IMG/VR virus record: IMGVR_UViG_3300029319_009305
Location: 43,886-107,885 of that record
Source of the DNA: a virus
Reading direction: 5' to 3' (one strand)
DNA: 64,000 bases
A program made the position numbers and the translations under genes. Within the stretch, counting starts at the first letter, position 1; each line of letters starts with the position of its first letter. Below the pieces are notes generated by a model. That model was not told where the DNA came from. It did no database searches and saw nothing but the letters and a program-made list of their open reading frames with translations. Shown piece after piece: positions 15,400 to 25,185 of the stretch.

Positions 15400-16713
15400 G
15401 TGAGAAAATTATTTATTGTTGACACGTCTGTTCTTTTGTACGATAAGAGCTCAATACATTCATTCCCAGAAATTGATATTGTAGTGCCATTAGTTGCCTT
15501 AGATGAACTTGATAGGTTTAAAGAAAAAAAAGGTGTGACAGGAGAATCTGCACGATATGTCAATAGATTTTTAGATGAATTAAGAAAACTTGGTAGTTTA
15601 CATGAAGGGGTAGAATTAGAAAACGGTCAAACAATCAGAGTTGCTTTAGAAGGTTACAATAGTGTTCCTGAAGGCTTAAATGGTGATGATGCAGATAACA
15701 AAATGATATCGTTAGCTTTGGTGCTATCTAAAAGCCAAGAACAACCAATTACCTTGATCACAAAAGATATTAACTTCAGAGTTAAGTGTGATGCTTTAGG
15801 GATTAATTCTGAAGACTACTACAAGGACAAAGTAATTGATTTTGAAGATGAATCGTACAAAGGCTTTGTTGAGTTAAAAATAGATCCTGAACATGATCAC
15901 TTGATTGATTCTTTCTACGACGACGAGGATATTCTAGAAGATTTTGAAGATTTACTTGGGCGCAAACTTTTTCCTAATGAGTTCTTGACTGTAAAGTCTG
16001 GTAAAAGTAGATCTATGATTGCTTGTAAGAGAAATAATAGATTAAGCAAGGTCAAAGAGACTGGTCAACTTGAAGATTTTATGGGCATTAAACCTAGAAA
16101 TAGAGAGCAGCTATTTGCTTTAGACTTGCTTACAAATGATGATGTACCTTTAATATCATTGACAGGAATAGCAGGATCAGGAAAGACTTTTCTTACACTT
16201 ATGGCAGGTTTAGATGGTTTAAATAAGAAAAGGTATAAAAGAATTGTAATAACTAGAAATATTCAACCTGTTGGTAGAGATATTGGGTTTTTACCAGGAG
16301 ATGCAAATGAAAAAATGCTACCTTGGATTGCACCAATTATGGATAATTTCAGGCAAGGCACTAAAGACGAAGACATGTCTTATTTTGAAATTATGAGAAA
16401 AACAGGAAAGATCGAAATAGCACCGCTAGCTTTTATGCGAGGAAGAACATTCTCAGACACATTTCTAATAATTGATGAGTCACAGAATAGCACTATTCAT
16501 GAGTTAAAGACAGTTATAACAAGAATTGGTGAGAATTCAAAAATTGTTCTATTAGGAGATACAGATCAAATTGATACTCCCTATATAGACTCGCTGTCGA
16601 ATGGTTTAACAATAGTAGGAGAGAAATTTAAAAATCAAGAAATGGCTGGGCACATACAGCTTCAAAAAGGTGAAAGATCACCTCTATCTTTTTTGGCTTC
16701 TAAAATTTTATAA
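15400..16713 (+). CDS. phoH: PIN domain-PhoH ATPase fusion (PhoH2 type)
   Basis: 437 residues from GTG, with GGAG upstream. Residues 1-140 form a PIN nuclease domain with its acidic residues (FIVDTSVLL, ALDELDRF, GDDADNKM, TKDINF). Residues about 235-430 form the PhoH P-loop domain with GIAGSGKT (about 255-262) and Walker B LIIDESQN. PhoH2-type proteins join RNA cleavage and RNA unwinding; phoH is also a common marine phage marker gene. It follows a divergent region and precedes the glycan locus. Confidence 0.85.
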   Translation: MRKLFIVDTSVLLYDKSSIHSFPEIDIVVPLVALDELDRFKEKKGVTGESARYVNRFLDELRKLGSLHEGVELENGQTIRVALEGYNSVPEGLNGDDADNKMISLALVLSKSQEQPITLITKDINFRVKCDALGINSEDYYKDKVIDFEDESYKGFVELKIDPEHDHLIDSFYDDEDILEDFEDLLGRKLFPNEFLTVKSGKSRSMIACKRNNRLSKVKETGQLEDFMGIKPRNREQLFALDLLTNDDVPLISLTGIAGSGKTFLTLMAGLDGLNKKRYKRIVITRNIQPVGRDIGFLPGDANEKMLPWIAPIMDNFRQGTKDEDMSYFEIMRKTGKIEIAPLAFMRGRTFSDTFLIIDESQNSTIHELKTVITRIGENSKIVLLGDTDQIDTPYIDSLSNGLTIVGEKFKNQEMAGHIQLQKGERSPLSFLASKIL

Positions 16714-16722
16714 TTAATTTAG

Positions 16723-16751
16723 TTTTATATAACACCTTTATTGGGTATAAT
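16723..16751 (+). promoter_or_regulatory. Promoter-like site opening the glycan locus
   Basis: TATAAT at 16746-16751 lies 17 bases after TTTTAT (16723-16728), 18 bp before the first glycosyltransferase gene. The -10 is perfect and the -35 weak. Confidence 0.5.
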
Positions 16752-16769
16752 CACTCAAGAGAGGTATTT

Positions 16770-18716
16770 ATGTTTGGTCAAGATATATTTGGAACTAATT
16801 TAATCAATGAGAGAAATCTAAAAGAAGAAATAAAAGATTGTGATGTCGTATTTGTTTCTGACTTGTACATTGATGATTATGTAGGTGGTGCAGAATTAAC
16901 CACAGAAGTTTTGTATCAATATTCAAATCACACTTTTGTGAATAAAAAAGTTTGCAAGATAAAATCAGATCAAGTCAACAAAGAATTGATTGAGGCTGGA
17001 TTACTAAAGAAGTGGGTTTTCTTTAATTATGCTGCCATGAGTATGAATTTAATCCCTATTATTGTTGCAAATCTGAATTATTCAATAGTTGAATATGATT
17101 ACAAATTTTGCAAGTATCGATCAACCGAAAAACATCTTTCTATTGAGTCAAAAGAATGTGATTGCCATAATCAGCAACAAGGAAAGATTGTGTCTGCTTT
17201 CATGTATGGTGCAGAATTTTTATTTTGGATGTCTGAAGAACAAAAGAATTTCTATTTTAAACTTTTTCCTTTTTTGAGTAGCAAGGACAATACTGTTGTA
17301 ACCTCTGCATTTACAAGGGCTACATTAGTACAACTTAAAGAATTAAGGTCTAATTCAAAAGAGCGAAAACAAAAAGCTATAATCATAGGTTCTAATTCAT
17401 GGATTAAAGGTGTTGAAGACTCTGTAGAATACTGTAAAAAAGAATTATCAGTTGATTATGATATTGTTTCTAACTTAAGACATTCTGATTTATTGAAAAA
17501 ATTAAGTGAATATGAACATTTTGTTTTCATGCCGAAAGGAAAGGACACATGCCCGAGAATAGTAATTGAAGCTAAACTCGCAGGTTGCAAAATCCACATT
17601 AACGATAACGTACAACATAAGGAAGAAGATTGGTGGAACAAAGATTTAGATTCTATTGATAAATTCTTAAGAAATGGTCCACAAGAAAAATTTTGGGGAA
17701 AATTAAATGGTTATTTTGTCAGATCAGAAAAAGTTAGTGGTTATACAACAACCCGTGATTGTATTGATCAAAAATACCCATTCAGACAGTGCATAGAATC
17801 AATGCTTGGATTTTGTGATCAAGTAGTCGTTGTAGATGGAGGATCCACAGATGGAACATGGGAGGCTTTGAAAGAAATTGCTCAAAAAGATGATAGGGTT
17901 TTAGTTGAGCAAAGAATCAGAGATTGGGATCATCCAAGATTTGCTGTGTTTGATGGTTTACAAAAAGCATATGCAAGAAGCTTGTGTACGGGTAAGTGGT
18001 GTTGGCAGATGGATAGTGACGAAATAGTTCACGAAAAGGATTACACAAAAGTTAAAAACCTTTTGAGAGATATTCCAAAGTCAATTCACTTATTAGCTTT
18101 ACCTGTTGTTGAATATTGGGGTGGTCCTGAGAAAGTAAGGGTTGATGTAAATCCCTGGAAGTGGCGCCTTAGTAGAAATTTAAAGCATATAACACACGGT
18201 ATTCCTGCTCAATTAAGAAAAAATGATGATGAAGGAAACCTCTATTCTTTACCAGGATCAGATGGGTGCGATTATATTGATAAAGACTCGTACCAGACAA
18301 TTCCATGTATGCATTTTTATGATCAAAATATTCATGATATAAGAATATCAGCATTAAAGGGAGATCAAAAAGCAGTTGAAGCTTATGAAAACTGGTTCAA
18401 TAACTTAATAGAAAATTTACCAGGAGTACATCATTATAGTTGGTTTGATCTGGAAAGAAAAATACACACTTATAAGAACTATTGGTCAAAGCACTGGCAG
18501 AGCCTTTATAATGTTGAGCAAGAAGATACACCAGAAAATAATATGTTTTTTGATAAGTCTTGGAAAGATGTAACAGACGATGAAATTAAAGATTTATCAA
18601 AGAAACTAAAAGAAGAAATGGGTGGATGGATATTCCATAATAAGGTTGACTTTAATCAAGGAACGCCTTATATCCTTATTGAAAGAGGCGAGCCTGAAAA
18701 TATGAGAGATAAATGA
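16770..18716 (+). CDS. Two-domain glycosyltransferase (GT-B-like plus GT2)
   Basis: 648 residues. Residues 1-300 have a GT4-like Rossmann pattern with a terminal HFVFMPKGKDTCPRIVIEAK segment typical of the donor-binding half. Residues about 310-600 are a GT2 domain, with VVVVDGGSTDGT and the metal motif MDSDE. Such fusions add two successive sugars or are bifunctional. First gene of the locus; it overlaps the next by four bases. Sugar specificity cannot be told. Confidence 0.75.
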   Translation: MFGQDIFGTNLINERNLKEEIKDCDVVFVSDLYIDDYVGGAELTTEVLYQYSNHTFVNKKVCKIKSDQVNKELIEAGLLKKWVFFNYAAMSMNLIPIIVANLNYSIVEYDYKFCKYRSTEKHLSIESKECDCHNQQQGKIVSAFMYGAEFLFWMSEEQKNFYFKLFPFLSSKDNTVVTSAFTRATLVQLKELRSNSKERKQKAIIIGSNSWIKGVEDSVEYCKKELSVDYDIVSNLRHSDLLKKLSEYEHFVFMPKGKDTCPRIVIEAKLAGCKIHINDNVQHKEEDWWNKDLDSIDKFLRNGPQEKFWGKLNGYFVRSEKVSGYTTTRDCIDQKYPFRQCIESMLGFCDQVVVVDGGSTDGTWEALKEIAQKDDRVLVEQRIRDWDHPRFAVFDGLQKAYARSLCTGKWCWQMDSDEIVHEKDYTKVKNLLRDIPKSIHLLALPVVEYWGGPEKVRVDVNPWKWRLSRNLKHITHGIPAQLRKNDDEGNLYSLPGSDGCDYIDKDSYQTIPCMHFYDQNIHDIRISALKGDQKAVEAYENWFNNLIENLPGVHHYSWFDLERKIHTYKNYWSKHWQSLYNVEQEDTPENNMFFDKSWKDVTDDEIKDLSKKLKEEMGGWIFHNKVDFNQGTPYILIERGEPENMRDK

Positions 18717-19456
18717 AAGAAACTAAATTTGTATTTCTAACGCCTGCTTATAATTGTGAAAATACAATTAGCCAAACTTTATTTTCTATGTTCGCACAAT
18801 CATATTGTAACTGGAGAGCAATTATAATCGATGATGTTTCGGATGATGGCACTAGTAAACAAATTCAAAGAATCATAGATAATTACCAGTTTTCAGATAA
18901 GATCAAGTTGAAAAGAAGGGAAGAGAAGTTTGGTGAAGTTAGAAATACTGTAGAAGAGGTATTCAACCATATAGACGATGATGAAGTTGTAGTTCGACTA
19001 GATGCAGGTGACTGGTTAACAGAAAATGATTGTCTTTATATGTTGAATGAGATTTATAAAAATCACAATCCTGCTGTTTGTTGGACCGGGCAACGTTGGG
19101 CTTATACAAACTATGGAATATCAAAAAAAATGAATCTACAGCCAAATCAGAGCGTTTATGAACATCCCTGGGTTTCTAGTCACCTTAAAACTTTTAGGGC
19201 TAAAGCTTTAAAAAAGGTAAGTAAGGGTAATTTCTTTGATGATGATGGAAACTGGATAATGATTGCTTGTGACCAGGCAGTTTTCTTACCAATGATGCAT
19301 TTAGCTGTAAAAGAAAAATTACCGCTTGTATTTTTCCCGCATGTGTGTTATCATTACAACATAGACTTAGAAAAACCAGATCTATTTACAGAAGATCGAT
19401 CAATACGCCAAAAATATTCAGCTGAATGGATTAGGAGTAGAGGATATGTTGAGTGA
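18713..19456 (+). CDS. Family 2 glycosyltransferase
   Basis: 247 residues: GT-A fold starting FVFLTPAYNCENTI, with IIIDDVSDDGT and the DxD-like VRLDAGDW. It ends with a GQRWAY...acceptor region. It overlaps neighbours by four bases on each side. Probably adds one residue to a growing surface glycan on the cytoplasmic face. Confidence 0.8.
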   Translation: MKETKFVFLTPAYNCENTISQTLFSMFAQSYCNWRAIIIDDVSDDGTSKQIQRIIDNYQFSDKIKLKRREEKFGEVRNTVEEVFNHIDDDEVVVRLDAGDWLTENDCLYMLNEIYKNHNPAVCWTGQRWAYTNYGISKKMNLQPNQSVYEHPWVSSHLKTFRAKALKKVSKGNFFDDDGNWIMIACDQAVFLPMMHLAVKEKLPLVFFPHVCYHYNIDLEKPDLFTEDRSIRQKYSAEWIRSRGYVE

Positions 19457-20364
19457 AAGTATACACCCACAATTTTAACCCAGCTTCAAATAGCGGTCCA
19501 AATAAATTTACCAGAACTTTATTCAATCAATTAATCAAAGATGAGAAAGTAACTTTATGTAGCCAAGAATTGGCCGACGTTGAATTCTGTTTAATTCAAC
19601 AACAGGTACATAAGGTTAAACCTATGGTTTTGCGTTTAGATGGTATATGGTTTAATTCTGATCAAGATTACAACAAACAGAATGAACCAATTAAATTTTC
19701 TTATGAAAATGCTGATGCTGTTATTTTTCAGTCAGAATTTAATAAAAAATTAACTGAAAAATGGTTTGGGAAACATCATAATTCTCACGTAATACATAAT
19801 GCTGCTGATTTAGAATTAATAAGATCAGCAAATGCAAGATTTTGGGATACTAAGTTTGGAAAAAATACAGAAGTTTGGTCGTGTGCGTCATCTTGGAGAC
19901 CACATAAAAGATTGAATGATAATATTAGATACTTTTTAGAATTTGCGCCTAAAGATGCTATTTTTGCAATTGCTGGTGCACTTGGCATGGATGATGCTAA
20001 AAAAATACCTAATGATAAGCGAATAGTTTTAATGGGTGACTTAGACTATATGAGTTTACTTTCACTGTATAAACGATCATCAACATTTGTACACTTAGCA
20101 TATCTTGATCATTGTCCGAACGTAGTTGTTGATGCACAAGCAGCAGGTTGCAAGATAATTTGTAGCATGTCAGGCGGTACGAATGAAGTGGTTAGCGATG
20201 GAATTGTAATTTACGAGAAAACTTGGGATTTTAGCCCCACAAGATTATATTATCCTCCTCCAATGGAATGGATTAAAATAGAAAAGAAAATAAATTATGA
20301 AGAAAAGTCGACAATTGTAAATTGCGCAGAGAAATATTTTAATGTGATGAAGGAGATAGCTTGA
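19453..20364 (+). CDS. Family 4-like glycosyltransferase
   Basis: 303 residues from GTG. The N-terminal half begins VYTHNFNPASNSGPNKFTRT, a GT4-type acceptor domain, and the C-terminal half contains WSCASSWRPHKRL and HLAYLDHCPNVVVDAQAAGC, the donor-phosphate-binding segment. It lies in a run of overlapping transferase genes. Confidence 0.75.
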   Translation: MKVYTHNFNPASNSGPNKFTRTLFNQLIKDEKVTLCSQELADVEFCLIQQQVHKVKPMVLRLDGIWFNSDQDYNKQNEPIKFSYENADAVIFQSEFNKKLTEKWFGKHHNSHVIHNAADLELIRSANARFWDTKFGKNTEVWSCASSWRPHKRLNDNIRYFLEFAPKDAIFAIAGALGMDDAKKIPNDKRIVLMGDLDYMSLLSLYKRSSTFVHLAYLDHCPNVVVDAQAAGCKIICSMSGGTNEVVSDGIVIYEKTWDFSPTRLYYPPPMEWIKIEKKINYEEKSTIVNCAEKYFNVMKEIA

Positions 20365-21281
20365 AAGTTTTTGTTTTAGCTCCCCAAGAGGACTGGATAT
20401 GTGACAGACTTGTGGGAGAATGGTACGAATATTTTCCTGAATATTCAACAAGAAATGCTTACGAAGCTGACATCATCTGGTTGCTAGCAGGATGGTGTTG
20501 GAACCATATTCCGGTTGAGTTACTCAGAAATAAAAAAATAATAGTGACAGAACATCATATAGTACCGGAAAAATTTGACAATCAAAAATATGAAAATTTT
20601 AAAATGAGAGATCAATTTGTTGATTGCTATCACGTGCCTAATGAAAAAACAAAAAGTTTGTTACAACAAATAACAGACAAAAGAATAGAAGTTATATCTT
20701 ATTGGTATAATGAAAAATTATGGCAACCTACAGATTCAAAAAAAGCAAAAAGTTATTTAGGTTTATCTGAAGAAAAATATTACGTAGGATCTTTTCAACG
20801 AGATACAGAAGGCTCAGATTTAAAGACACCAAAATTAGAAAAAGGGCCCGATATTTTTTGTGATTATCTAATTAGGAATAGAAATAAATTAAATAATCTT
20901 CATGTCCTATTGGGCGGCTGGCGTAGACAATATGTTGAAAATAGATTAAAAGAAGCAGGAATAGAATACACGCTTTTTGAAAAAACTAATATTGAAAAAA
21001 TTAAAATGTTATATTCGGCGTGTGATTTATATATTGTTAGCTCTAGGTATGAGGGAGGTCCTCAAGCAATCATTGAAGCTGCAGCAATGAAAGTGCCTAT
21101 AATATCTACAGATGTAGGAATAGCAAATACAGTCCTTAATAAGAATTGTATTGTTGATATAAGTAAAGATTTTTATACACCTAATGAAAAGGATGTAGAA
21201 TTTGCTTACGAAAAAGTTTTAAAATTAAACTTAAAAGAGCATGGAAAAAAATTCATTAAATTTTTCATGGAGGTAAAATGA
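20361..21281 (+). CDS. Family 4 glycosyltransferase
   Basis: 306 residues from TTG with AAGGAG upstream. The C-terminal donor domain has the signature SRYEGGPQAIIEAAAMKVPI and then STDVGIA, where the Glu residues contact the nucleotide sugar. Overlaps both neighbours. Confidence 0.8.
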   Translation: MKVFVLAPQEDWICDRLVGEWYEYFPEYSTRNAYEADIIWLLAGWCWNHIPVELLRNKKIIVTEHHIVPEKFDNQKYENFKMRDQFVDCYHVPNEKTKSLLQQITDKRIEVISYWYNEKLWQPTDSKKAKSYLGLSEEKYYVGSFQRDTEGSDLKTPKLEKGPDIFCDYLIRNRNKLNNLHVLLGGWRRQYVENRLKEAGIEYTLFEKTNIEKIKMLYSACDLYIVSSRYEGGPQAIIEAAAMKVPIISTDVGIANTVLNKNCIVDISKDFYTPNEKDVEFAYEKVLKLNLKEHGKKFIKFFMEVK

Positions 21282-22249
21282 AAACAAGAAAACGTGCGCT
21301 AATTACTGGAATTAATGGAATGGACGGTTCACACTTAGCTGATTTTTTGCTTGAAAAGGACTATGAAGTGTTTGGCGTTGAAAGAAGATCTTCTGTTAAA
21401 AACAGAAAAAATACAAAACACCTTGAGGGTAAAATAACTTTTCTAACAGGCGACTTAACAGATCAAAATTCATTGTTTAGATGCTTAAAAAATAGCAACC
21501 CCCACGAAGTATATAATTTAGCTGCCCAATCTTTTGTAGGAGAAAGTTGGAATACTCCTGAACAAACATCAGACGTGACAGGATTAGGTGCACTAAGAAT
21601 GCTTGAAGCAATTAGAGAATACGGTAGAAGATTAAAGTTTTATCAAGCAAGCACTTCAGAACTTTACGGAAGAATGGTTGAAAACCCTGCAAAGGAAACG
21701 ACTCCATTTTACCCTAGAAGTCCGTATGGAGTCGCTAAACTATATGCACACTGGATAACCAAAAATTATAGAGAATCATATGACATGTTTAACGTATCAG
21801 GTATACTTTTTAATCATGAATCAGAAAGAAGAGGTCTTGAATTTGTTACTAGAAAAATTAGTAATGGAGTTGCCAAAATAAGTCTAGGGTTGAGCGATCA
21901 TATTTCATTAGGTAATTTAGATTCTAAGCGGGACTGGGGATATGCACCTGATTATGTAGAAGCTATGTGGTTGATGATGCAACAGGATGAACCAGATGAT
22001 TTCGTAATAGCAACAGGTGAAGCTTATTCAATTAGAGACTTTTTAGATGTTGCTTTCGATTGTGTAGGTATTAATAATTGGAATGAATACGTTCGTCAAG
22101 ATCCACGTTACATGAGACCAGCTGAGGTTGATGTTTTAAGGGGTGATTACTCTAAAGCTAAGAAAAAGTTAGGTTGGGAGCCTAGAACTGATTTCAAAAC
22201 ATTAGTCAGTAACATGGTAAAAAGTGATATAAATTTTTTAAAGGAGTAA
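21278..22249 (+). CDS. gmd: GDP-mannose 4,6-dehydratase
   Basis: 323 residues. The NAD(P)-binding TGINGMDGSHLADFLLEK, AAQSFVGESW, the catalytic Ser-Thr-Glu segment (ASTSELYGR) and YxxxK (YGVAKLYAHW) are all present, as are the GMD-specific HESERRG and RDWGYAPDYVEAMW. It turns GDP-mannose into GDP-4-keto-6-deoxymannose, precursor of GDP-rhamnose, fucose, colitose or perosamine. The epimerase-type gene at 26899 is a candidate for the next step. Confidence 0.88.
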   Translation: MKTRKRALITGINGMDGSHLADFLLEKDYEVFGVERRSSVKNRKNTKHLEGKITFLTGDLTDQNSLFRCLKNSNPHEVYNLAAQSFVGESWNTPEQTSDVTGLGALRMLEAIREYGRRLKFYQASTSELYGRMVENPAKETTPFYPRSPYGVAKLYAHWITKNYRESYDMFNVSGILFNHESERRGLEFVTRKISNGVAKISLGLSDHISLGNLDSKRDWGYAPDYVEAMWLMMQQDEPDDFVIATGEAYSIRDFLDVAFDCVGINNWNEYVRQDPRYMRPAEVDVLRGDYSKAKKKLGWEPRTDFKTLVSNMVKSDINFLKE

Positions 22250-22251
22250 TT

Positions 22252-23109
22252 ATGAGTAATTTATATAAGTTTGAATGGCACACGCATCTGTGTGAATATT
22301 ACGGGGTAACTCCTGAGGATGCTTTAAAACTAGGAACGAGAAAGACTGGCAGGCGCCCTAGCTTACCTGGTTCGGAAACATGTCAACCTGTTGAAGGTAA
22401 AAATCTCGAAGAAATATGGGAAATGAAAGAACGAACAGACCTAAAAGATGTTTTTGATTTCTACAAAGATCAAGGAGCTTGGAGTTCATTTAGACAATGT
22501 GTTAGACACAAGGATTTAGAACAGTATCACTTAAACATGTTAGGGGTTTTAAGACAGTTAAAAGTTTTGAAAGAAGGAACTCATATTTGTGAGTATGGTT
22601 GCGGTGTTGCTCCTTATGTTACTTCTCTTTTGAAATATTTAGATCCATCAACAGAGGTGAAATTAAAACTAACAATGGCAGACGTTGATTGTGATCATTT
22701 TAATTTTGCAAAATTTAGACTCAATGACATCAAAGAAAAAAGAGGTTTTACAAATGTTGATATGAACTTTGAAACAATAACACCAGAAAAATTACCTAGT
22801 TTCAACAATGAAAATCTAGATGTCGTTATTTGTTTTGAAGTTTTAGAGCATACACCCAGCCCCGTGGATGTTATTAATAATATCAAAGATAATATGGCAC
22901 CAGGAGGTGTATACATAGAAAACTTCATAAAGCATCCACCTCCACCAGAAGATGATACTGGTGGCCCGGATTTAGAATCTGCTAGACTAGAAAGAACTGC
23001 ATATTACGAAATACTTGAAGAATACTTTAATTTAGTTTCTTCTAGGGGGATAGCAGATCCTCACAATCATCCTAACGAAACAAGAGTTTGGCAGAGAAAC
23101 TCTCTCTAA
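22252..23109 (+). CDS. SAM-dependent methyltransferase
   Basis: 285 residues, GGAG upstream. The Rossmann-like class I core is visible: HICEYGCGVAPYV (motif I), LTMADVD and then LDVVICFEVLEHTPSPVDVI, followed by APGGVYIEN. It probably methylates a sugar or lipid intermediate of the locus; the substrate is not predictable. Confidence 0.7.
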   Translation: MSNLYKFEWHTHLCEYYGVTPEDALKLGTRKTGRRPSLPGSETCQPVEGKNLEEIWEMKERTDLKDVFDFYKDQGAWSSFRQCVRHKDLEQYHLNMLGVLRQLKVLKEGTHICEYGCGVAPYVTSLLKYLDPSTEVKLKLTMADVDCDHFNFAKFRLNDIKEKRGFTNVDMNFETITPEKLPSFNNENLDVVICFEVLEHTPSPVDVINNIKDNMAPGGVYIENFIKHPPPPEDDTGGPDLESARLERTAYYEILEEYFNLVSSRGIADPHNHPNETRVWQRNSL

Positions 23110-23122
23110 GGCAGGTAGATCA

Positions 23123-23827
23123 ATGAGAAAAATATTTATTAAAGAAAAATTGAAAGAAATGAACGTCCAATTGGAAGACATTGTAATGGGAGATTTTGAT
23201 GTCATTGGTGAATATACGGCAAAAAAGCCTAGATCACCTGATTCTGACTATTACAAAAAGTACGGATGCTTTTTTAGGCCCAACTATGAAAGAGGAATAT
23301 TGATGTATTACCTTATCAGGAAAAATGAGGTAAATTCTGTTTTAGAGATTGGTTTCGGAAGAGGGTATTCTGCGTTTTGCATGGCAAAAGCAATGTGCGA
23401 TCATGGGATAGATGGTAAGATTACAACTGTTGACCCTAGTTTAGATAAAAATTTTCTGGAACAGCTTACGAGAGTTTTTCCTAAAATATGGTTTGACAAA
23501 ATTGAATTTATGGGTTGCACATCTGATACGTATTTTGAAAAAAATCCGGATAAAAAATTTGATTTAATATACATAGACGGAGATCATACTTACAACGCAG
23601 TCAAAAAAGATTGGGAAAACTCTAGAGAAAGGTACAATAAATTTCTACTATTTGACGATTATCATTTACCTACAAAGCAACAACCAGAAATAGAATGCTC
23701 TAAAGTAATTGATAAGATTGATGATAAAAGCAAAGAACTTATAATCTTAGATAGAAGAATGTTCTATGATGATCTTTTAAGAAAAGACGAAGATATTGAT
23801 TATGGTCAGGTTTTGTTAACGAAATAG
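23123..23827 (+). CDS. Class I methyltransferase, CmcI/Methyltransf_24-like
   Basis: 234 residues. VLEIGFGRGYSAFCMAKAM is motif I, ITTVDPS the acidic loop, and IYIDGDHTYNAVKKDWE with LLFDDYH the metal-binding signature of the Methyltransf_24 family. Members act on sugar hydroxyls and antibiotic sugars. Same operon as the gene before it. Confidence 0.7.
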   Translation: MRKIFIKEKLKEMNVQLEDIVMGDFDVIGEYTAKKPRSPDSDYYKKYGCFFRPNYERGILMYYLIRKNEVNSVLEIGFGRGYSAFCMAKAMCDHGIDGKITTVDPSLDKNFLEQLTRVFPKIWFDKIEFMGCTSDTYFEKNPDKKFDLIYIDGDHTYNAVKKDWENSRERYNKFLLFDDYHLPTKQQPEIECSKVIDKIDDKSKELIILDRRMFYDDLLRKDEDIDYGQVLLTK

Positions 23828-23841
23828 ATGAGGGTTGCGAA

Positions 23842-24771
23842 GTGAAATTGTATATAAACAGATCAGTTATGAATAAACCATGGGGTGGTGGTGGACATTT
23901 TGTAACTAATTTTACTAACTATATGAAAAGAAGGGGTCACGATGTTGTATTTAATTTTGTAAAAGATATTGATGTTATGTTACTTATAGACCCGAGACCT
24001 AGTGAATTAGGTTCGTCAATCAATGACGTCTTGCAGTATAAACATTATTTCCCTAAAACCAAAATAGTTCATAGGATTAATGAGTGTGATAAGAGAAAAA
24101 ACACAAACTTTATTGACGACTTAATAGTAAGATCAAATGAATATGCTGATGAGACAATATTTATAAGTCAATGGTTGAAAGACTATTTTTATGCTAAAGG
24201 TATCAATCGAGATAGTCATGTCATATACAACGGATGTAATACAGAACATTTTAAGCCTAGTGATAAATTATTTGATAATAAAAATGTAAAATTAGTGACT
24301 CATCATTGGTCTGACAATTGGCTGAAAGGTTTTGATATATATACAAAAATAGATGAGTACATAACAAACAATAATTGTAATTTTGAATTTACTTATGTCG
24401 GGCGCTACAACAAGAATTACAGTCCTAAATCAACAAGCATAGTAGAGCCACTTTATGGTGAAAGCTTAGGAGAGGAATTAAGAAATCATGACATATATGT
24501 AACAGCTTCTAGATTTGAACCCTGCGGTATGCATCATATTGAAGGGGCTGCTTCTGGACTTCCTGTATTGTATCATATTGATGGCGGGGGAATAAATGGA
24601 TTATGCTCTTATCATGGAGAATCCTTCAGTAATTTTGATGAATTTCTAGAAAAATTAAAACTATTGATAGACAATTATCAGAAGTTCAAGGACAAGATTG
24701 ATTATAAGCGTCTGTGTGCAGAAAAATGTAGCGAAATGTATTGTAAAGTATTAGAAGAAATTATATTATAG
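23842..24771 (+). CDS. Family 4 glycosyltransferase
   Basis: 309 residues from GTG. The N-terminus includes MNKPWGGGGHFVTNF; the C-terminal donor domain has TASRFEPCGMHHIEGAASGL. It is followed by the nucleotidyltransferase/heptose kinase pair. Confidence 0.78.
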   Translation: MKLYINRSVMNKPWGGGGHFVTNFTNYMKRRGHDVVFNFVKDIDVMLLIDPRPSELGSSINDVLQYKHYFPKTKIVHRINECDKRKNTNFIDDLIVRSNEYADETIFISQWLKDYFYAKGINRDSHVIYNGCNTEHFKPSDKLFDNKNVKLVTHHWSDNWLKGFDIYTKIDEYITNNNCNFEFTYVGRYNKNYSPKSTSIVEPLYGESLGEELRNHDIYVTASRFEPCGMHHIEGAASGLPVLYHIDGGGINGLCSYHGESFSNFDEFLEKLKLLIDNYQKFKDKIDYKRLCAEKCSEMYCKVLEEIIL

Positions 24772-24786
24772 TGAAAAAAGGTTTTT

Positions 24787-25185
24787 ATGAGTGAAAAATT
24801 AATCTTTACTAATGGATGTTTCGACATCATCCACCCAGGGCATATAAGTTTGTTAAAGTATGCAAAAAGTTTAGGTGGAAAATTGATAGTAGGTCTAAAT
24901 AGTGATAATAGTATTAGACTAAACAAGGGTCCAAATAGACCTATTAATTGTGTGGATTATAGAAAGAATATTTTATTGGCAATTAGATATGTTGATGAAG
25001 TGGTGATATTTCATGAAAAAACGCCTTTCAACCTTATAAAAAAAATAAAACCAGATATAATTGTTAAAGGCGGTGACTACACCCCAGAAGAAGTTGTAGG
25101 AAAAGACATCGCAGAAATTAGGATATTTAAATATGTTGACGGGTACTCTACTACAAAAACAATTAAAAGTATTACTAATCGGTGA
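24787..25185 (+). CDS. RfaE2/HldE C-domain-like nucleotidyltransferase
   Basis: 132 residues. FTNGCFDIIHPGHISLL contains the nucleotidyltransferase HxGH motif, and VKGGDYTPEEVVG with a GYSTTK ending matches the ADP-heptose synthase (HldE C-terminal) family, which joins a nucleotide to D-glycero-manno-heptose-1-phosphate. In most bacteria this domain is fused behind the kinase; here it is a separate protein and comes first. It overlaps the kinase gene by 53 bases. Confidence 0.8.
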   Translation: MSEKLIFTNGCFDIIHPGHISLLKYAKSLGGKLIVGLNSDNSIRLNKGPNRPINCVDYRKNILLAIRYVDEVVIFHEKTPFNLIKKIKPDIIVKGGDYTPEEVVGKDIAEIRIFKYVDGYSTTKTIKSITNR